In this document: positions 32,757 to 40,687 of the stretch, piece after piece
Layout: each line of letters opens with the position of its first letter
Position numbering within the stretch: the stretch's first letter is position 1
Assembly (NCBI GenBank): GCA_001038565.1
Contig: LFJO01000004.1
Coordinates: 146,964-188,311 of the forward strand
DNA length: 41,348 nt
Source of the DNA: Alkalihalobacillus pseudalcaliphilus
GTDB lineage: Bacteria > Bacillota > Bacilli > Bacillales > Bacillaceae_D
Reading direction: 5' to 3'
The notes under the pieces: model-generated
Database searches by the model: none
The model's input: the letters and a program-made list of their open reading frames with translations, nothing else
What the model was told of the DNA's origin: nothing
Position numbers and translations under genes: made by a program

Positions 32757-34472
32757 ATGGCAACAGAATTACCGAAAAAGGAAGCTGTTATCGTTGGTAT
32801 GGGTTGGACAGGAAGTATTATTGCTGCCGAGTTAGCTAAAGAGGGTGTTGAAGTACTTGGTCTAGAACGTGGTAAGGCAAGAGACTTAAAAGACTATTTT
32901 GTCGTTCATGATGAACTACGCTATGCGATGCGTTATGAACTGATGCAGGATTTATCGAAGGAAACGATTACGTTTAGACATCATTTAGACGAGCAAGCTT
33001 TGCCAATGCGACAAATTGGTTCTTTTTTACTGGGAGAAGGTTCGGGCGGTTCAGGTGTGCATTGGAATGGACAAACGTATCGTTTTTTACCGTATGATTT
33101 TGAAATCCGGTCGCAAACCATTGAAAAGTATGGAGAAGATAAAATTAATCAGCTTGGCCTACAATTACAAGATTGGGGAATCACGTATGAAGAGTTAGAG
33201 CCATATTTTTATGAATTTGAGCGTGCCGCTGGTATTAGTGGAGAGCCTAACCCTCTTTTACCCGAACGAGCGAATGAGTATCCGAATCCACCGATGAAGG
33301 ATACGCCGATTATTAGAAAGTTTAAAGAAGCGACAACGAATTTGGGGTATCATCCAAGTCATGTTCCTTCATCTAATATGAGTCAAACTTACGAAAATCA
33401 ATATGGGGCAACATTACCCGCCTGTCAGTATTGTGGTTTCTGTGAGCGATTTGGCTGTGAATATGGGGCAAAAGGAGATCCAACTGTAGCGGTTATCCCT
33501 TTTGCAAAGGAAACAGGGAATTTTGAGTTGCGTAACTTTGCCAACGTCACGGAAGTCATTTATGAGGGAGGCAAAGCGACAGGTGTTCGATTTATTGATG
33601 TCAAAACAAAGGAAGAGTTTATTCAACCAGCTGATGTTGTCATTTTAACGGGCTATGTCATGACAAATACTCGTTTATTATTAACATCGAATATAGGTCG
33701 TCCGTATAACCCTGAAACCGGTGAAGGTGTTATCGGTAAGAATTATTGCTATCAATTATTGCCAGGTGTGACAGGCTTCTTTGATGATGATCGCTTTAAT
33801 TCTTATATGGGAGCAGGAGCATTAGGGGCAAATATCGATGATTTTAATGGAGATTTCTTTGACCATTCTAATCTCGATTTTATTCATGGTGGTAATATTG
33901 CCTGTACACAAACAGGAGCAAGACCTATTGCATCCAATCCTGTTCCCGCAGGGACGCCAAGTTGGGGGAAAGAGTTTAAGGCGGCTTCCATCAATTATTA
34001 TACGAGGTCAATCAGTATTTCAGCCCAGGGTGCTTCTATGCCTGTACGTGAAAACTATCTCGACCTTGATCCGACCTATACGGATGCATATGGTATTCCG
34101 TTATTACGGATGACTTATAACTTTACTGATCAAGATCGAAATTTATATCACTATATTGGCGAGCGCTTAGATGAAATTATGTTAGAGATGGGAGCTTCAG
34201 AGATTAGCGAACGAGCAAATCTAGAGCATTATGACATTGTTCCATACCAAACGACACACAATACAGGTGGTGTTATTATGGGTTCTGATCCAGCTACCTC
34301 TGCTGTTAATAATTATTTGCAGATGTGGGATGCTGAGAATATCTTTGTAGTTGGAGCTTCTGCATTTGCCCATAACAGTGGATATAATCCAACTGGAACA
34401 GTAGGAGCCCTTGCTTACCGAGCGGCAGAAGGTATTTTAAAATACCGAAGCGAGGGTGGAAGTTTAGTTTAG
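32757..34472 (+). CDS. GMC-family FAD dehydrogenase (gluconate 2-dehydrogenase type)
   Basis: A 571-residue flavoprotein. The FAD site is VIVGMGWTGSIIAAELAKEG (G-x-G-x-x-G at 14-19), with GLERG ending the second strand. The segment GEGSGGSGVHWNGQTYRFLP is the GMC signature. A cysteine-rich stretch CQYCGFCERFGCEYGAKGDP (around residue 222) is a feature of this subgroup. The C-terminal THNTGG and AHNSGYNPTGTVGALAYRAA carry the catalytic His/Asn region. It lacks a signal of its own, so export depends on subunit 3. It probably oxidises gluconate or another polyol acid outside the membrane; the electron acceptor is unknown, since no cytochrome is encoded beside it. Confidence 0.9.
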   Translation: MATELPKKEAVIVGMGWTGSIIAAELAKEGVEVLGLERGKARDLKDYFVVHDELRYAMRYELMQDLSKETITFRHHLDEQALPMRQIGSFLLGEGSGGSGVHWNGQTYRFLPYDFEIRSQTIEKYGEDKINQLGLQLQDWGITYEELEPYFYEFERAAGISGEPNPLLPERANEYPNPPMKDTPIIRKFKEATTNLGYHPSHVPSSNMSQTYENQYGATLPACQYCGFCERFGCEYGAKGDPTVAVIPFAKETGNFELRNFANVTEVIYEGGKATGVRFIDVKTKEEFIQPADVVILTGYVMTNTRLLLTSNIGRPYNPETGEGVIGKNYCYQLLPGVTGFFDDDRFNSYMGAGALGANIDDFNGDFFDHSNLDFIHGGNIACTQTGARPIASNPVPAGTPSWGKEFKAASINYYTRSISISAQGASMPVRENYLDLDPTYTDAYGIPLLRMTYNFTDQDRNLYHYIGERLDEIMLEMGASEISERANLEHYDIVPYQTTHNTGGVIMGSDPATSAVNNYLQMWDAENIFVVGASAFAHNSGYNPTGTVGALAYRAAEGILKYRSEGGSLV

Positions 34473-34510
34473 TTTTGATGGCTTATAAGAATCAGTGAAA
34501 TGGTGAATGG

Positions 34511-34710
34511 AAAGAGCCGTCAATGTTGTGTGCAACTGAATTACGCGACAATGAAGCCGGAAAAAGAGCCGACAATGCTGAGGAAACGGAAATACGTAGC
34601 AATGGAGTCATGAAAAGAGCTGACAACGCTGTACAAATCAAAATACACAGCATCAAGTTGAAAAAAAGCTTAATGCAGCTGAACTAGAAATACGAAGAAA
34701 TGGAACTTCA
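34511..34710. repeat. Degenerate 51-bp tandem array, four units
   Basis: AAAGAGC(C/T) begins units at 34511, 34563, 34614 and, more degenerate, 34665. Units run AAAGAGCCGACAATGCTG, then about 15 bases, then AATACG(T/C)AGCAATGG or similar. The plan matches the 53-bp array at 12573-12790 (AAAAGG-n-GCAATGTTGTAGGAAA-n-AACAACATAAGC), so both are one family. The array separates the dehydrogenase genes from tatA. No coding sense is seen. Confidence 0.65.
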
Positions 34711-34885
34711 CTAAATAAGTGATTTTGCTTTTTAGCTGGCGGAACTTTAATTAATTGAATTTTCCTTGCTTGGTGGCTTTTATGTCATTTGATATTAGCT
34801 TTTCCGTGACTTTAATCAATAGCCTTTTGAGGAAAAGAGCACATCAGCTTTAGTACACTTTCATACAAAGAAAGGAGTAATCACA

Positions 34886-35089
34886 ATGGGCATTCCTAAT
34901 ATTGGTATACCAGGGTTAATTATTATTTTGGTCATTACGTTAATCATTTTTGGACCAAAAAAATTACCCGAAATTGGGGCGGCGTTTGGTCAAACCCTAT
35001 CAGAATTCAAACGCTCAGCCAATAACATCATGTCAGATGATCAAAACAATGACATAAAAAAAGACACAGAATCAAATGAAACAAAGTAG
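34886..35089 (+). CDS. tatA: Twin-arginine translocase subunit TatA
   Basis: A 67-residue protein with one N-terminal membrane helix ([15 protein letters not shown]), the conserved [10 protein letters not shown] turn, then the amphipathic helix [15 protein letters not shown] and an acidic polar tail. This is the minimal Gram-positive TatA, which forms the pore with TatC. AAAGGAG lies upstream. It is 28 bases ahead of tatC. Confidence 0.95.
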   Translation: MGIPNIGIPGLIIILVITLIIFGPKKLPEIGAAFGQTLSEFKRSANNIMSDDQNNDIKKDTESNETK

Positions 35090-35117
35090 TCGAATTCACA
35101 TTTAAAGGGATGATAGT

Positions 35118-35891
35118 ATGCAGAGTGAACAACTAGAAGCACAGCAGGCACAGCAATCGCTTGTCGAGCATTTAACGGATTTACGAAAAGCGGTCATCTA
35201 CTCTGTCATTTTTTTCTTGCTCTGTTTCATTGGGATTTTACTTTATATTAATAAAGTGATTCCGCTCATCACAAATGATCATAAATTGGTGATGCTTGGA
35301 CCTTTAGATGTGATTCGCTTTTATACTGGTATTGCAGGAAGTCTTAGTCTTGGGCTTTCTGCACCCTTTATAGGCTATCAAGTCTGGAGATTCGCCAAAC
35401 CTGCTCTAACGGAACAAGAGAGTAAGACAGCATTAACTTTTATTCCAAGTCTATTTATTAGTTTTCTCGTTGGTTTAACATTTGGTGCTTTTGTTATTTT
35501 TCCAACCGTCTATTCATTTCTTATGAGCTTAGGTGTCAAGAATTTTGAAATTATGATTACGGCAAAAGAATATTTCTCGTTTTTAATGATGACGACGATT
35601 CCGCTTGGATTTTTGTTTGAAATCCCACTGCTGTTTATGTTCTTAACATCAATAGGTATCGTCACACCGATGAAGCTAAAAGAAGTGAGGAAATATGGGT
35701 ATCTATTAATGGCTGTAGTGTCGGCACTAATCACACCACCGGATTTCTTCTCGCAGTTAATGGTCCTCTTTCCGTTAATGATGTTATATGAGGCAGGTAT
35801 TTTATTGTCCAAGGTGTCCTATAAAAAGAGACAGAAGAAATTAACAGAAGCAGAAGAGGAAAGCCTTTTAGTAGAACCAAATAAAGCGTGA
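35118..35891 (+). CDS. tatC: Twin-arginine translocase subunit TatC
   Basis: A 257-residue, six-helix membrane protein that recognises twin-arginine signals. The conserved N-terminal VEHLTDLRKAVIYS, the first external loop with LGPLDVIRFY, FAKPALTEQE, and the fourth/fifth helix region FEIPLLFMFLTSIGIVTPMK are all present. With the TatA above it makes a minimal TatA-TatC system like TatAdCd or TatAyCy of B. subtilis. Its likely cargo is the gluconate dehydrogenase-like complex encoded just upstream. Confidence 0.96.
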   Translation: MQSEQLEAQQAQQSLVEHLTDLRKAVIYSVIFFLLCFIGILLYINKVIPLITNDHKLVMLGPLDVIRFYTGIAGSLSLGLSAPFIGYQVWRFAKPALTEQESKTALTFIPSLFISFLVGLTFGAFVIFPTVYSFLMSLGVKNFEIMITAKEYFSFLMMTTIPLGFLFEIPLLFMFLTSIGIVTPMKLKEVRKYGYLLMAVVSALITPPDFFSQLMVLFPLMMLYEAGILLSKVSYKKRQKKLTEAEEESLLVEPNKA

Positions 35892-35893
35892 AG

Positions 35894-35925
35894 AAAAAAA
35901 GAGCTAATGCCGTAGCTCTTTTTTT
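35894..35925. terminator. Bidirectional terminator between tatC and thrC
   Basis: AAAAAAAGAGCTA and TAGCTCTTTTTTT pair around a six-base loop, with A and T runs that work for both converging genes. Confidence 0.9.
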
Positions 35926-35929
35926 ACTT

Positions 35930-37138
35930 CTATAAATGTTCACCTACTTCGAGTGTCGGAGCGAGAACGTTAACAGATTCCGGGTATTTAATGCCCATCC
36001 CGGTGTTTAAGCAAACGACTTTTTCTTGCGCTTGAATCCAATTATTGGCTCGTAGTTTTTTTACTGCTGCAAAAGTGGCAGCTCCTTCTGGACAGATAAA
36101 TGCCCCTTCAAGCTCTGCTATTTCTTTTTGCTCAGCTGAAATCTCACCATCTTCAATGGCGATGGCTGTTCCGTTTGTTTCATAAATTGCCTCTAAGATG
36201 AGAAAATCACCTAATGCTTTAGGGACATTGATCCCAAAAGCTGCGGTTGAGGCATTTGGCCACATTTCTGACTCCTCTTGATTGTTCTCAAAAGCTTTTA
36301 CAATCGGAGCACAGCCCTTCGCTTGCACGGCTACTAGTCGAGGTAGTTTATCTTGCTCCAACCAGCCAATTTCGATTAGTTCTTTAAATGCTTTGTAAAT
36401 GCCAATAAGGCCAACACCTCCACCAGTCGGATAAAGAATGACATCAGGAACTTGCCAATCAAATTGTTCAGCAATCTCAAAGCCCATCGTTTTCTTTCCT
36501 TCAATTCTGTAAGGCTCTTTGAGTGTAGAGACGTCAAACCAATCTTTTCCTTGAACGGACTCTGCGACGACTTTACCTGCATCACTTATGAGGCCATCCA
36601 TTAAATATAAATTAGCCCCCGAAATTGATACTTCATTTCTTGTAATTAGTGGTGCATCTAAAGGCATGACAATATGACTTTTTAAGCCAGCTCTTGCTGC
36701 ATATAAGGCCCATGCTGCACCGGCATTTCCGTTTGTTGGCATGGCAATTTCGGATAAACCTAATTCTTTTGCTTTAGAAACCCCCACAGCTGCACCCCTC
36801 GCTTTAAAAGATCCTGTAGGAAGTAAGCCCTCATCTTTCATCCATAAATGTTGAATTCCCAACTTCTGACCATAACGGTTCATGGCTACAATTGGCGTCA
36901 TACCCTCTCCCATACTCGTTATATAATCGGGATTCTTAATAGGCAATAATTCGTGATAACGCCAAAGAGTCGGTTGACGGTCTTTTAAGATGTCATGAGA
37001 AAGCTCTTCTTTCATTTTAGGATAATGATAACTAACAAGTAAGGGTGAACCACATACACATAAATTACGCACTTGATCGCTAGAACAAGTAAGTGAACAT
37101 TTGGGGCAGAATAGATGGGAAACATAGCTAAAGGTCAT
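35930..37138 (-). CDS. thrC: Threonine synthase-like PLP enzyme
   Basis: A 402-residue fold-type II PLP enzyme. The PLP lysine is Lys112 in LPTGSFKARGAAVGV, and the phosphate loop is YPTGGGVGLIG. The N terminus carries a Cys-rich zinc-ribbon-like segment (Cys11, Cys14, Cys27, Cys29), typical of the long threonine synthases that do not lie in a hom-thrC-thrB operon. It converts O-phosphohomoserine to threonine. The ATG at 37138 is chosen because GAGGAGG precedes it; the ATG at 37153 would contain that site. No threonine pathway genes are adjacent, so another ThrC paralogue elsewhere in the genome is possible. Confidence 0.87.
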   Translation of the reverse strand: MTFSYVSHLFCPKCSLTCSSDQVRNLCVCGSPLLVSYHYPKMKEELSHDILKDRQPTLWRYHELLPIKNPDYITSMGEGMTPIVAMNRYGQKLGIQHLWMKDEGLLPTGSFKARGAAVGVSKAKELGLSEIAMPTNGNAGAAWALYAARAGLKSHIVMPLDAPLITRNEVSISGANLYLMDGLISDAGKVVAESVQGKDWFDVSTLKEPYRIEGKKTMGFEIAEQFDWQVPDVILYPTGGGVGLIGIYKAFKELIEIGWLEQDKLPRLVAVQAKGCAPIVKAFENNQEESEMWPNASTAAFGINVPKALGDFLILEAIYETNGTAIAIEDGEISAEQKEIAELEGAFICPEGAATFAAVKKLRANNWIQAQEKVVCLNTGMGIKYPESVNVLAPTLEVGEHL

Positions 37139-37503
37139 GGGCTTCCTCCTCATTTATAATAAAATAATCTTCATATATGGTTAAATCAACAGGACAAAAT
37201 ATTAAAGGGAAATGTTAACAAAAAAAATAGCTAATTAGTTATATACCCTTTCCAGCAAGCATCAAACAACGTTAAAAGAGGTGCTGCGGCTTATATGAAA
37301 TCCCACCGATATAGTGAGAATCAAATGGGTATAGTAAAATAAATATATAAAAGAAGTGGAACATGAAAAAGCTCAAGTAACAAAGTTAAAAACTGTGGTT
37401 TGAATTTGATTGATATCAAACGGCAGTTTTTTTATCTACCCGTATCTATTTTAAATAAAATAACGTTTATAACAATAAGAGTGACTTGAAAGGAGGCATT
37501 CAT
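37139..37503. other. Upstream region of the sigma-clpP operon
   Basis: About 365 bases without a gene. It holds a possible promoter (TTAACA 37215-37220, TTATAT 37239-37244, 18-base spacer), a TATACCC/GGGTATA pairing (37240s with about 37326-37332), and a terminator-like hairpin at 37388-37433. Confidence 0.5.
37388..37433 (+). terminator. Terminator-like hairpin before the sigma factor gene
   Basis: AAACTGTGGTTTGA and TCAAACGGCAGTTT pair at 13 of 14 positions (one G-G mismatch, one wobble), followed by a run of T. It sits 70 bases before the sigma gene with no plus-strand gene ahead, so it is either an attenuator or the end of a small RNA. Confidence 0.6.
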
Positions 37504-38205
37504 ATGGAAGTGGTAATGGAGAGTCAAGAAAGTCAACAGAAACGGAAGGGTTTGGAATTAGAGCAGAAGCTGCAACTTTTTTATCCTGCTTTTTTTCACT
37601 ATTGTTTGAAACTGACTTCAAACAAATGGGACGCAGAAGATTTAATGCAAGGTTCAATCATGAAAGTATTAAATGTAGACTATCAAGACATTAATTATCG
37701 TTTATTAACAAAGGTCGCCTCTCGCCTTTGGATTGATCAGTGGCGGAAAAGAAAGTTTGATTATGATGAAAACATCTATGTAAATGATGTAGCAATCGGT
37801 ACTTTCACTAGCGTGGAAGAGGTAGAAGCAGCAATGGAAAAGCTGGTCAATGTTTTGACGAAGCGACAGCAAGTTCTATTTTTGTTGGTGGAGGTTTTCC
37901 AATTTAGGGCCAATGAAGTAGCAGCGTTTTTTCAAACGACAGAAGGGGCGATTAAAGCGGCCTTGCATAGGATGCGAAAAAGACTAGAAACAAGCAAAGG
38001 GAAGAGGAAGGCAGATTTTTCAGCCATTCGAGTTCAGGCACTTGCCGAGGCATTTCGTAAAAGTGATATTAAAGCGTTGATTCTGCTTGGAACGGAAGAG
38101 GAAAGTTACTTGCATATGGTTCGACAAAACCAACAGTGTCAGGCAACGAACAAATTTAATAGTAGAACAGGCAATGATTATGGCCATTTATTTATGGCTG
38201 CATAA
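37504..38205 (+). CDS. ECF-type sigma factor with extra C-terminal tail
   Basis: A 233-residue sigma-70 family protein of the extracytoplasmic-function type. Region 2 is visible as [20 protein letters not shown] followed by [12 protein letters not shown]; region 4 as [20 protein letters not shown] followed by [21 protein letters not shown] tail of about 65 residues follows, with [20 protein letters not shown], like the first turn of the SnoaL-like domain of some ECF groups, then an unusual end [11 protein letters not shown]. The ATG at 37504 has AAAGGAGG upstream. No anti-sigma gene is next to it; a clpP paralogue follows 13 bases later. Confidence 0.85.
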   Translation: MEVVMESQESQQKRKGLELEQKLQLFYPAFFHYCLKLTSNKWDAEDLMQGSIMKVLNVDYQDINYRLLTKVASRLWIDQWRKRKFDYDENIYVNDVAIGTFTSVEEVEAAMEKLVNVLTKRQQVLFLLVEVFQFRANEVAAFFQTTEGAIKAALHRMRKRLETSKGKRKADFSAIRVQALAEAFRKSDIKALILLGTEEESYLHMVRQNQQCQATNKFNSRTGNDYGHLFMAA

Positions 38206-38218
38206 AAGGAGGGTGATT

Positions 38219-38803
38219 ATGGCAACATTTATTCCGCATGTTATAGAACAAACACAAACAGGTGAAAGAGGATATGATATTTATTCTAGATTGTTGAAAG
38301 ACCGAATTGTCTTTTTAGGTTCTGCCATTGATGATCAAGTAGCAAATAGCATTGTCGCACAGCTTTTATTTTTAGCATCTGATGATGAAGGAAAAGACAT
38401 TTCTCTTTATATTAACAGTCCGGGTGGTTCTATTTCAGCTGGATTGGCGATTTTTGATACGATGCACTATATAAAACCAAAAGTTAGTACCATTTGTACG
38501 GGGTTGGCTGCATCCATGGCTGCGTTTTTATTAATAGCAGGTGAAAAGGGCAAGCGTTTAGCACTCCCTAATTCCGAGGTTATGATCCATCAGCCAAGCG
38601 GGGGAGCTCAAGGGCAGGCAAGTGATATCGAAATATCAGCGAGAAGAATTATTCGTATGAAAAAGCATATGAATAAGATAATGGCAGAGCGAACGGGGCA
38701 AACTATAGAAAGGATTGAGAAAGATAGCGAACGTGATTATTTTATGACCGCGGAGGAAGCCGTGGCATATGGCGTAGTAGATCGAATTATTGACAGAAAC
38801 TAA
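38219..38803 (+). CDS. clpP: ClpP-family serine protease, paralogue linked to a sigma factor
   Basis: A 194-residue ClpP. The catalytic triad is Ser99 in [12 protein letters not shown], His124 in [11 protein letters not shown] and Asp173 in [11 protein letters not shown]. The N-terminal loop [20 protein letters not shown] and the INSPGGS strand are standard. It forms the proteolytic chamber used with ClpX or ClpC. The main clpP of Bacillaceae is usually a lone gene in another context and reads MGMAAS at the active serine, so this is probably a second copy. AAAGGAGG lies upstream. The pairing with a sigma factor suggests regulated proteolysis. Confidence 0.92.
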   Translation: MATFIPHVIEQTQTGERGYDIYSRLLKDRIVFLGSAIDDQVANSIVAQLLFLASDDEGKDISLYINSPGGSISAGLAIFDTMHYIKPKVSTICTGLAASMAAFLLIAGEKGKRLALPNSEVMIHQPSGGAQGQASDIEISARRIIRMKKHMNKIMAERTGQTIERIEKDSERDYFMTAEEAVAYGVVDRIIDRN

Positions 38804-38820
38804 CGGTAAATGGAATTAAA

Positions 38821-38861
38821 AAGCGAAAGACATGTTAGCTCGTTTAACATGTCTTTCGCTT
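38821..38861 (+). terminator. Terminator of the sigma-clpP operon
   Basis: AAGCGAAAGACATGTTA (38821-38837) and TAACATGTCTTTCGCTT (38845-38861) form a perfect 17-bp stem with a seven-base loop. The following T stretch is short. Confidence 0.8.
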
Positions 38862-38926
38862 ATATTTGGTGTTAGGTAAGTTGTATGAAGTAGTGGAACT
38901 GGAACGCTTTTTTACATTTTGATTTC

Positions 38927-39133
38927 TCATGGCTTTCATATAATTATCTTCATTTTTATTAAAGATATGATAAGCATTGTTGCTTCATCTAATGGAATAT
39001 GAATGAAGATCGGAACCACATTTTGCTGTGGAAGTTACTTTAATTATAACGTCTTGTCGGCCTTCTATATTAGGTGCCTGTATCTTTTTAACTTCTACTG
39101 CATTTTTCCTTGATAGGTTACAGCTTTCGTTAT
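38927..39133 (-). pseudogene. Zinc-alcohol dehydrogenase relic with large internal deletion
   Basis: Minus-strand frames, joined, read (M)TKAVTYQGKM, then AVEVKKIQAPNIEGRQDVII followed by KVTSTAKCGSDLHS: the N terminus of a zinc-dependent alcohol dehydrogenase, including the zinc cysteine. It passes directly into HIPLDEA and AYHIFNKNEDNYMK, followed by KP and a stop: the C terminus of the same family. About 300 middle codons are gone. The start codon is ATA where ATG is expected after a good AAGGAG, and two or more frame changes are needed. It cannot be functional. Confidence 0.78.
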
Positions 39134-39340
39134 GGTCTCCTTATGTTTTGAAATGAACAGAATTAAACTAAATGAAATAGAGCAATTGGTTTATATAATT
39201 GAGGTTATCTTTTGCTTATCAGCCATCTATTCTAATTAATAAAACAATGTAAAAGGATATTTAGTTAAAGTGACATATACATAGAACAAAAATAGGTTGG
39301 CAAACTAAAGAAAACTCATTGGATAAATAGAGGAGGAACA
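39134..39340. other. Intergenic region before the DUF2243 gene
   Basis: About 200 AT-rich bases that include the ribosome site of the DUF2243 gene and presumably its promoter. I see no repeat, RNA or gene in it. Confidence 0.4.
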
Positions 39341-39811
39341 ATGGCACACGCTAGCAGGAAAATCCGAAGAAGGAATGTCATATCAGGGTTATTATTTGGG
39401 GCAGGATTAGTTGCATTTATAGACGAGGTTATATTTCACCAATTATTAAGGTGGCATCACTTTTATGATTTATCTTCTACTAGTATAGGTTTAATTTCAG
39501 ACGGTATTTTTCATGCATTTAGTTGGTTTGCTACTATTTTTGGTTTATTTTTATTCGCTGATTTAAGAAGGAGAGATGATTTCATCTCCCGATTATGGTT
39601 TGCTGGAACTTTTATAGGGATTGGATTCTTTCAATTATATGATGGTTTTATCCAGCATAAATTATTAGGCATTCATCAGATTCGTTATGTTGATAATGTG
39701 TGGGTGTACGATATTGTTTGGAATTTGCTAGCATTACTGATTTTGGTAGTTGGATTAACTCTTCTTAGAGGAAGTGAACGGAAAAGTGAGATAGTAGGAA
39801 ATGGCACATGA
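39341..39811 (+). CDS. DUF2243 membrane protein
   Basis: A 156-residue membrane protein with four hydrophobic segments. The pattern SGLLFGAGLVAFIDEVIFHQ then LLRWHHFYD, with GFFQLYDGFIQHKLLGIHQI later, is the DUF2243 family; its conserved His and acidic residues in helices suggest a metal or heme contact, but function is not known. GAGGAGG precedes the ATG. It overlaps the CtaG gene by 11 bases, and this pairing suggests a role in respiratory enzyme assembly. Confidence 0.85.
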   Translation: MAHASRKIRRRNVISGLLFGAGLVAFIDEVIFHQLLRWHHFYDLSSTSIGLISDGIFHAFSWFATIFGLFLFADLRRRDDFISRLWFAGTFIGIGFFQLYDGFIQHKLLGIHQIRYVDNVWVYDIVWNLLALLILVVGLTLLRGSERKSEIVGNGT

Positions 39812-40598
39812 TCATTTAGAAATGGAGTATTTTACTTTTATGTCCATGTCGATTAGTTTATTCTGTGCACTTATTTTTATAGGCTACTTTACTTTGGCAT
39901 TAATACAGAAGAATTATAAACGCAGGTGGCCGTGGTCTAGAATCTTTTATATGTTTATAGCTTGCAGTTGTCTAATTATGCTGATTTTTTCCCCTATCGT
40001 TGAACAATCTCATGAGTATTTCAGCTTTCATATGCTTGTACATCTCGTAGTAGGAATGTTTGCACCTTTAATGATTGTACTTGCAGCTCCTTTTGTTTTA
40101 ATAGTGAGGAGTTTACCTGTGAGAGTAGCTAGAATCATGATTAGGATATGTAAAAGCTTGTATTTTCGAATCGTTTTAAATCCTTATATTAGTGGGGTTA
40201 TTAATATCGGTGGTTTATGGGTTTTGTATACGACGCCCTTGTATACGCTCATGCACGAGTATGCTTTGCTTAATATCATCATCCACTTACATATATTTAT
40301 AGCTGGTTATTTTTTTACGTTATCTTTAGTTTATATTGAACCTGTTTTTCATCGCAAAAAATATTATCATCGTTTTATTGCTTTGATAATAAGTATCGCA
40401 TTACATGGAATGTTAGCGAAATATCTCTATATTCATCCTCCTGTAGGGGTAGATGTTGTAGAGGCTCAAAAAGGGGTGCTACTGATGTACTATGGTGGAG
40501 ATATAGTAGATGGGATCATTATGTTTATTATAGGCTACCAATGGTACTTGGAAAATAAGATGGGGCTAATCGTCAAAGAGGAATCTGTACAAGCTTAG
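39801..40598 (+). CDS. ctaG: CtaG-type cytochrome c oxidase assembly factor (caa3_CtaG family)
   Basis: A 265-residue, seven-helix membrane protein. Conserved elements include HMLVHLVVGMFAPLMIVLAA, SGVINIGGLWVLYTTPLY and IIIHLHIFIAGYFF, with His residues in helices thought to bind copper, and YYGGDIVDGIIMFII near the end. In Bacillus this family helps to build the caa3 oxidase and is not related to Cox11. No oxidase genes lie in the window, so this is probably a second copy outside the cta cluster. The start overlaps the DUF2243 gene, indicating translational coupling. Confidence 0.88.
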   Translation: MAHDHLEMEYFTFMSMSISLFCALIFIGYFTLALIQKNYKRRWPWSRIFYMFIACSCLIMLIFSPIVEQSHEYFSFHMLVHLVVGMFAPLMIVLAAPFVLIVRSLPVRVARIMIRICKSLYFRIVLNPYISGVINIGGLWVLYTTPLYTLMHEYALLNIIIHLHIFIAGYFFTLSLVYIEPVFHRKKYYHRFIALIISIALHGMLAKYLYIHPPVGVDVVEAQKGVLLMYYGGDIVDGIIMFIIGYQWYLENKMGLIVKEESVQA

Positions 40599-40687
40599 TA
40601 GTCAAAAGCTAATATGTTTCGAATAAAAAATATAATTAAGAAGAAACTAATCTCAGTACGGCAATTTATAAAACAGGAGTGTATGAT

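Noticed and set aside
38985-39133. A short functional zinc-binding peptide
   Set aside because: The frame is broken, the start codon is ATA and both ends match parts of an alcohol dehydrogenase, so it is a relic.
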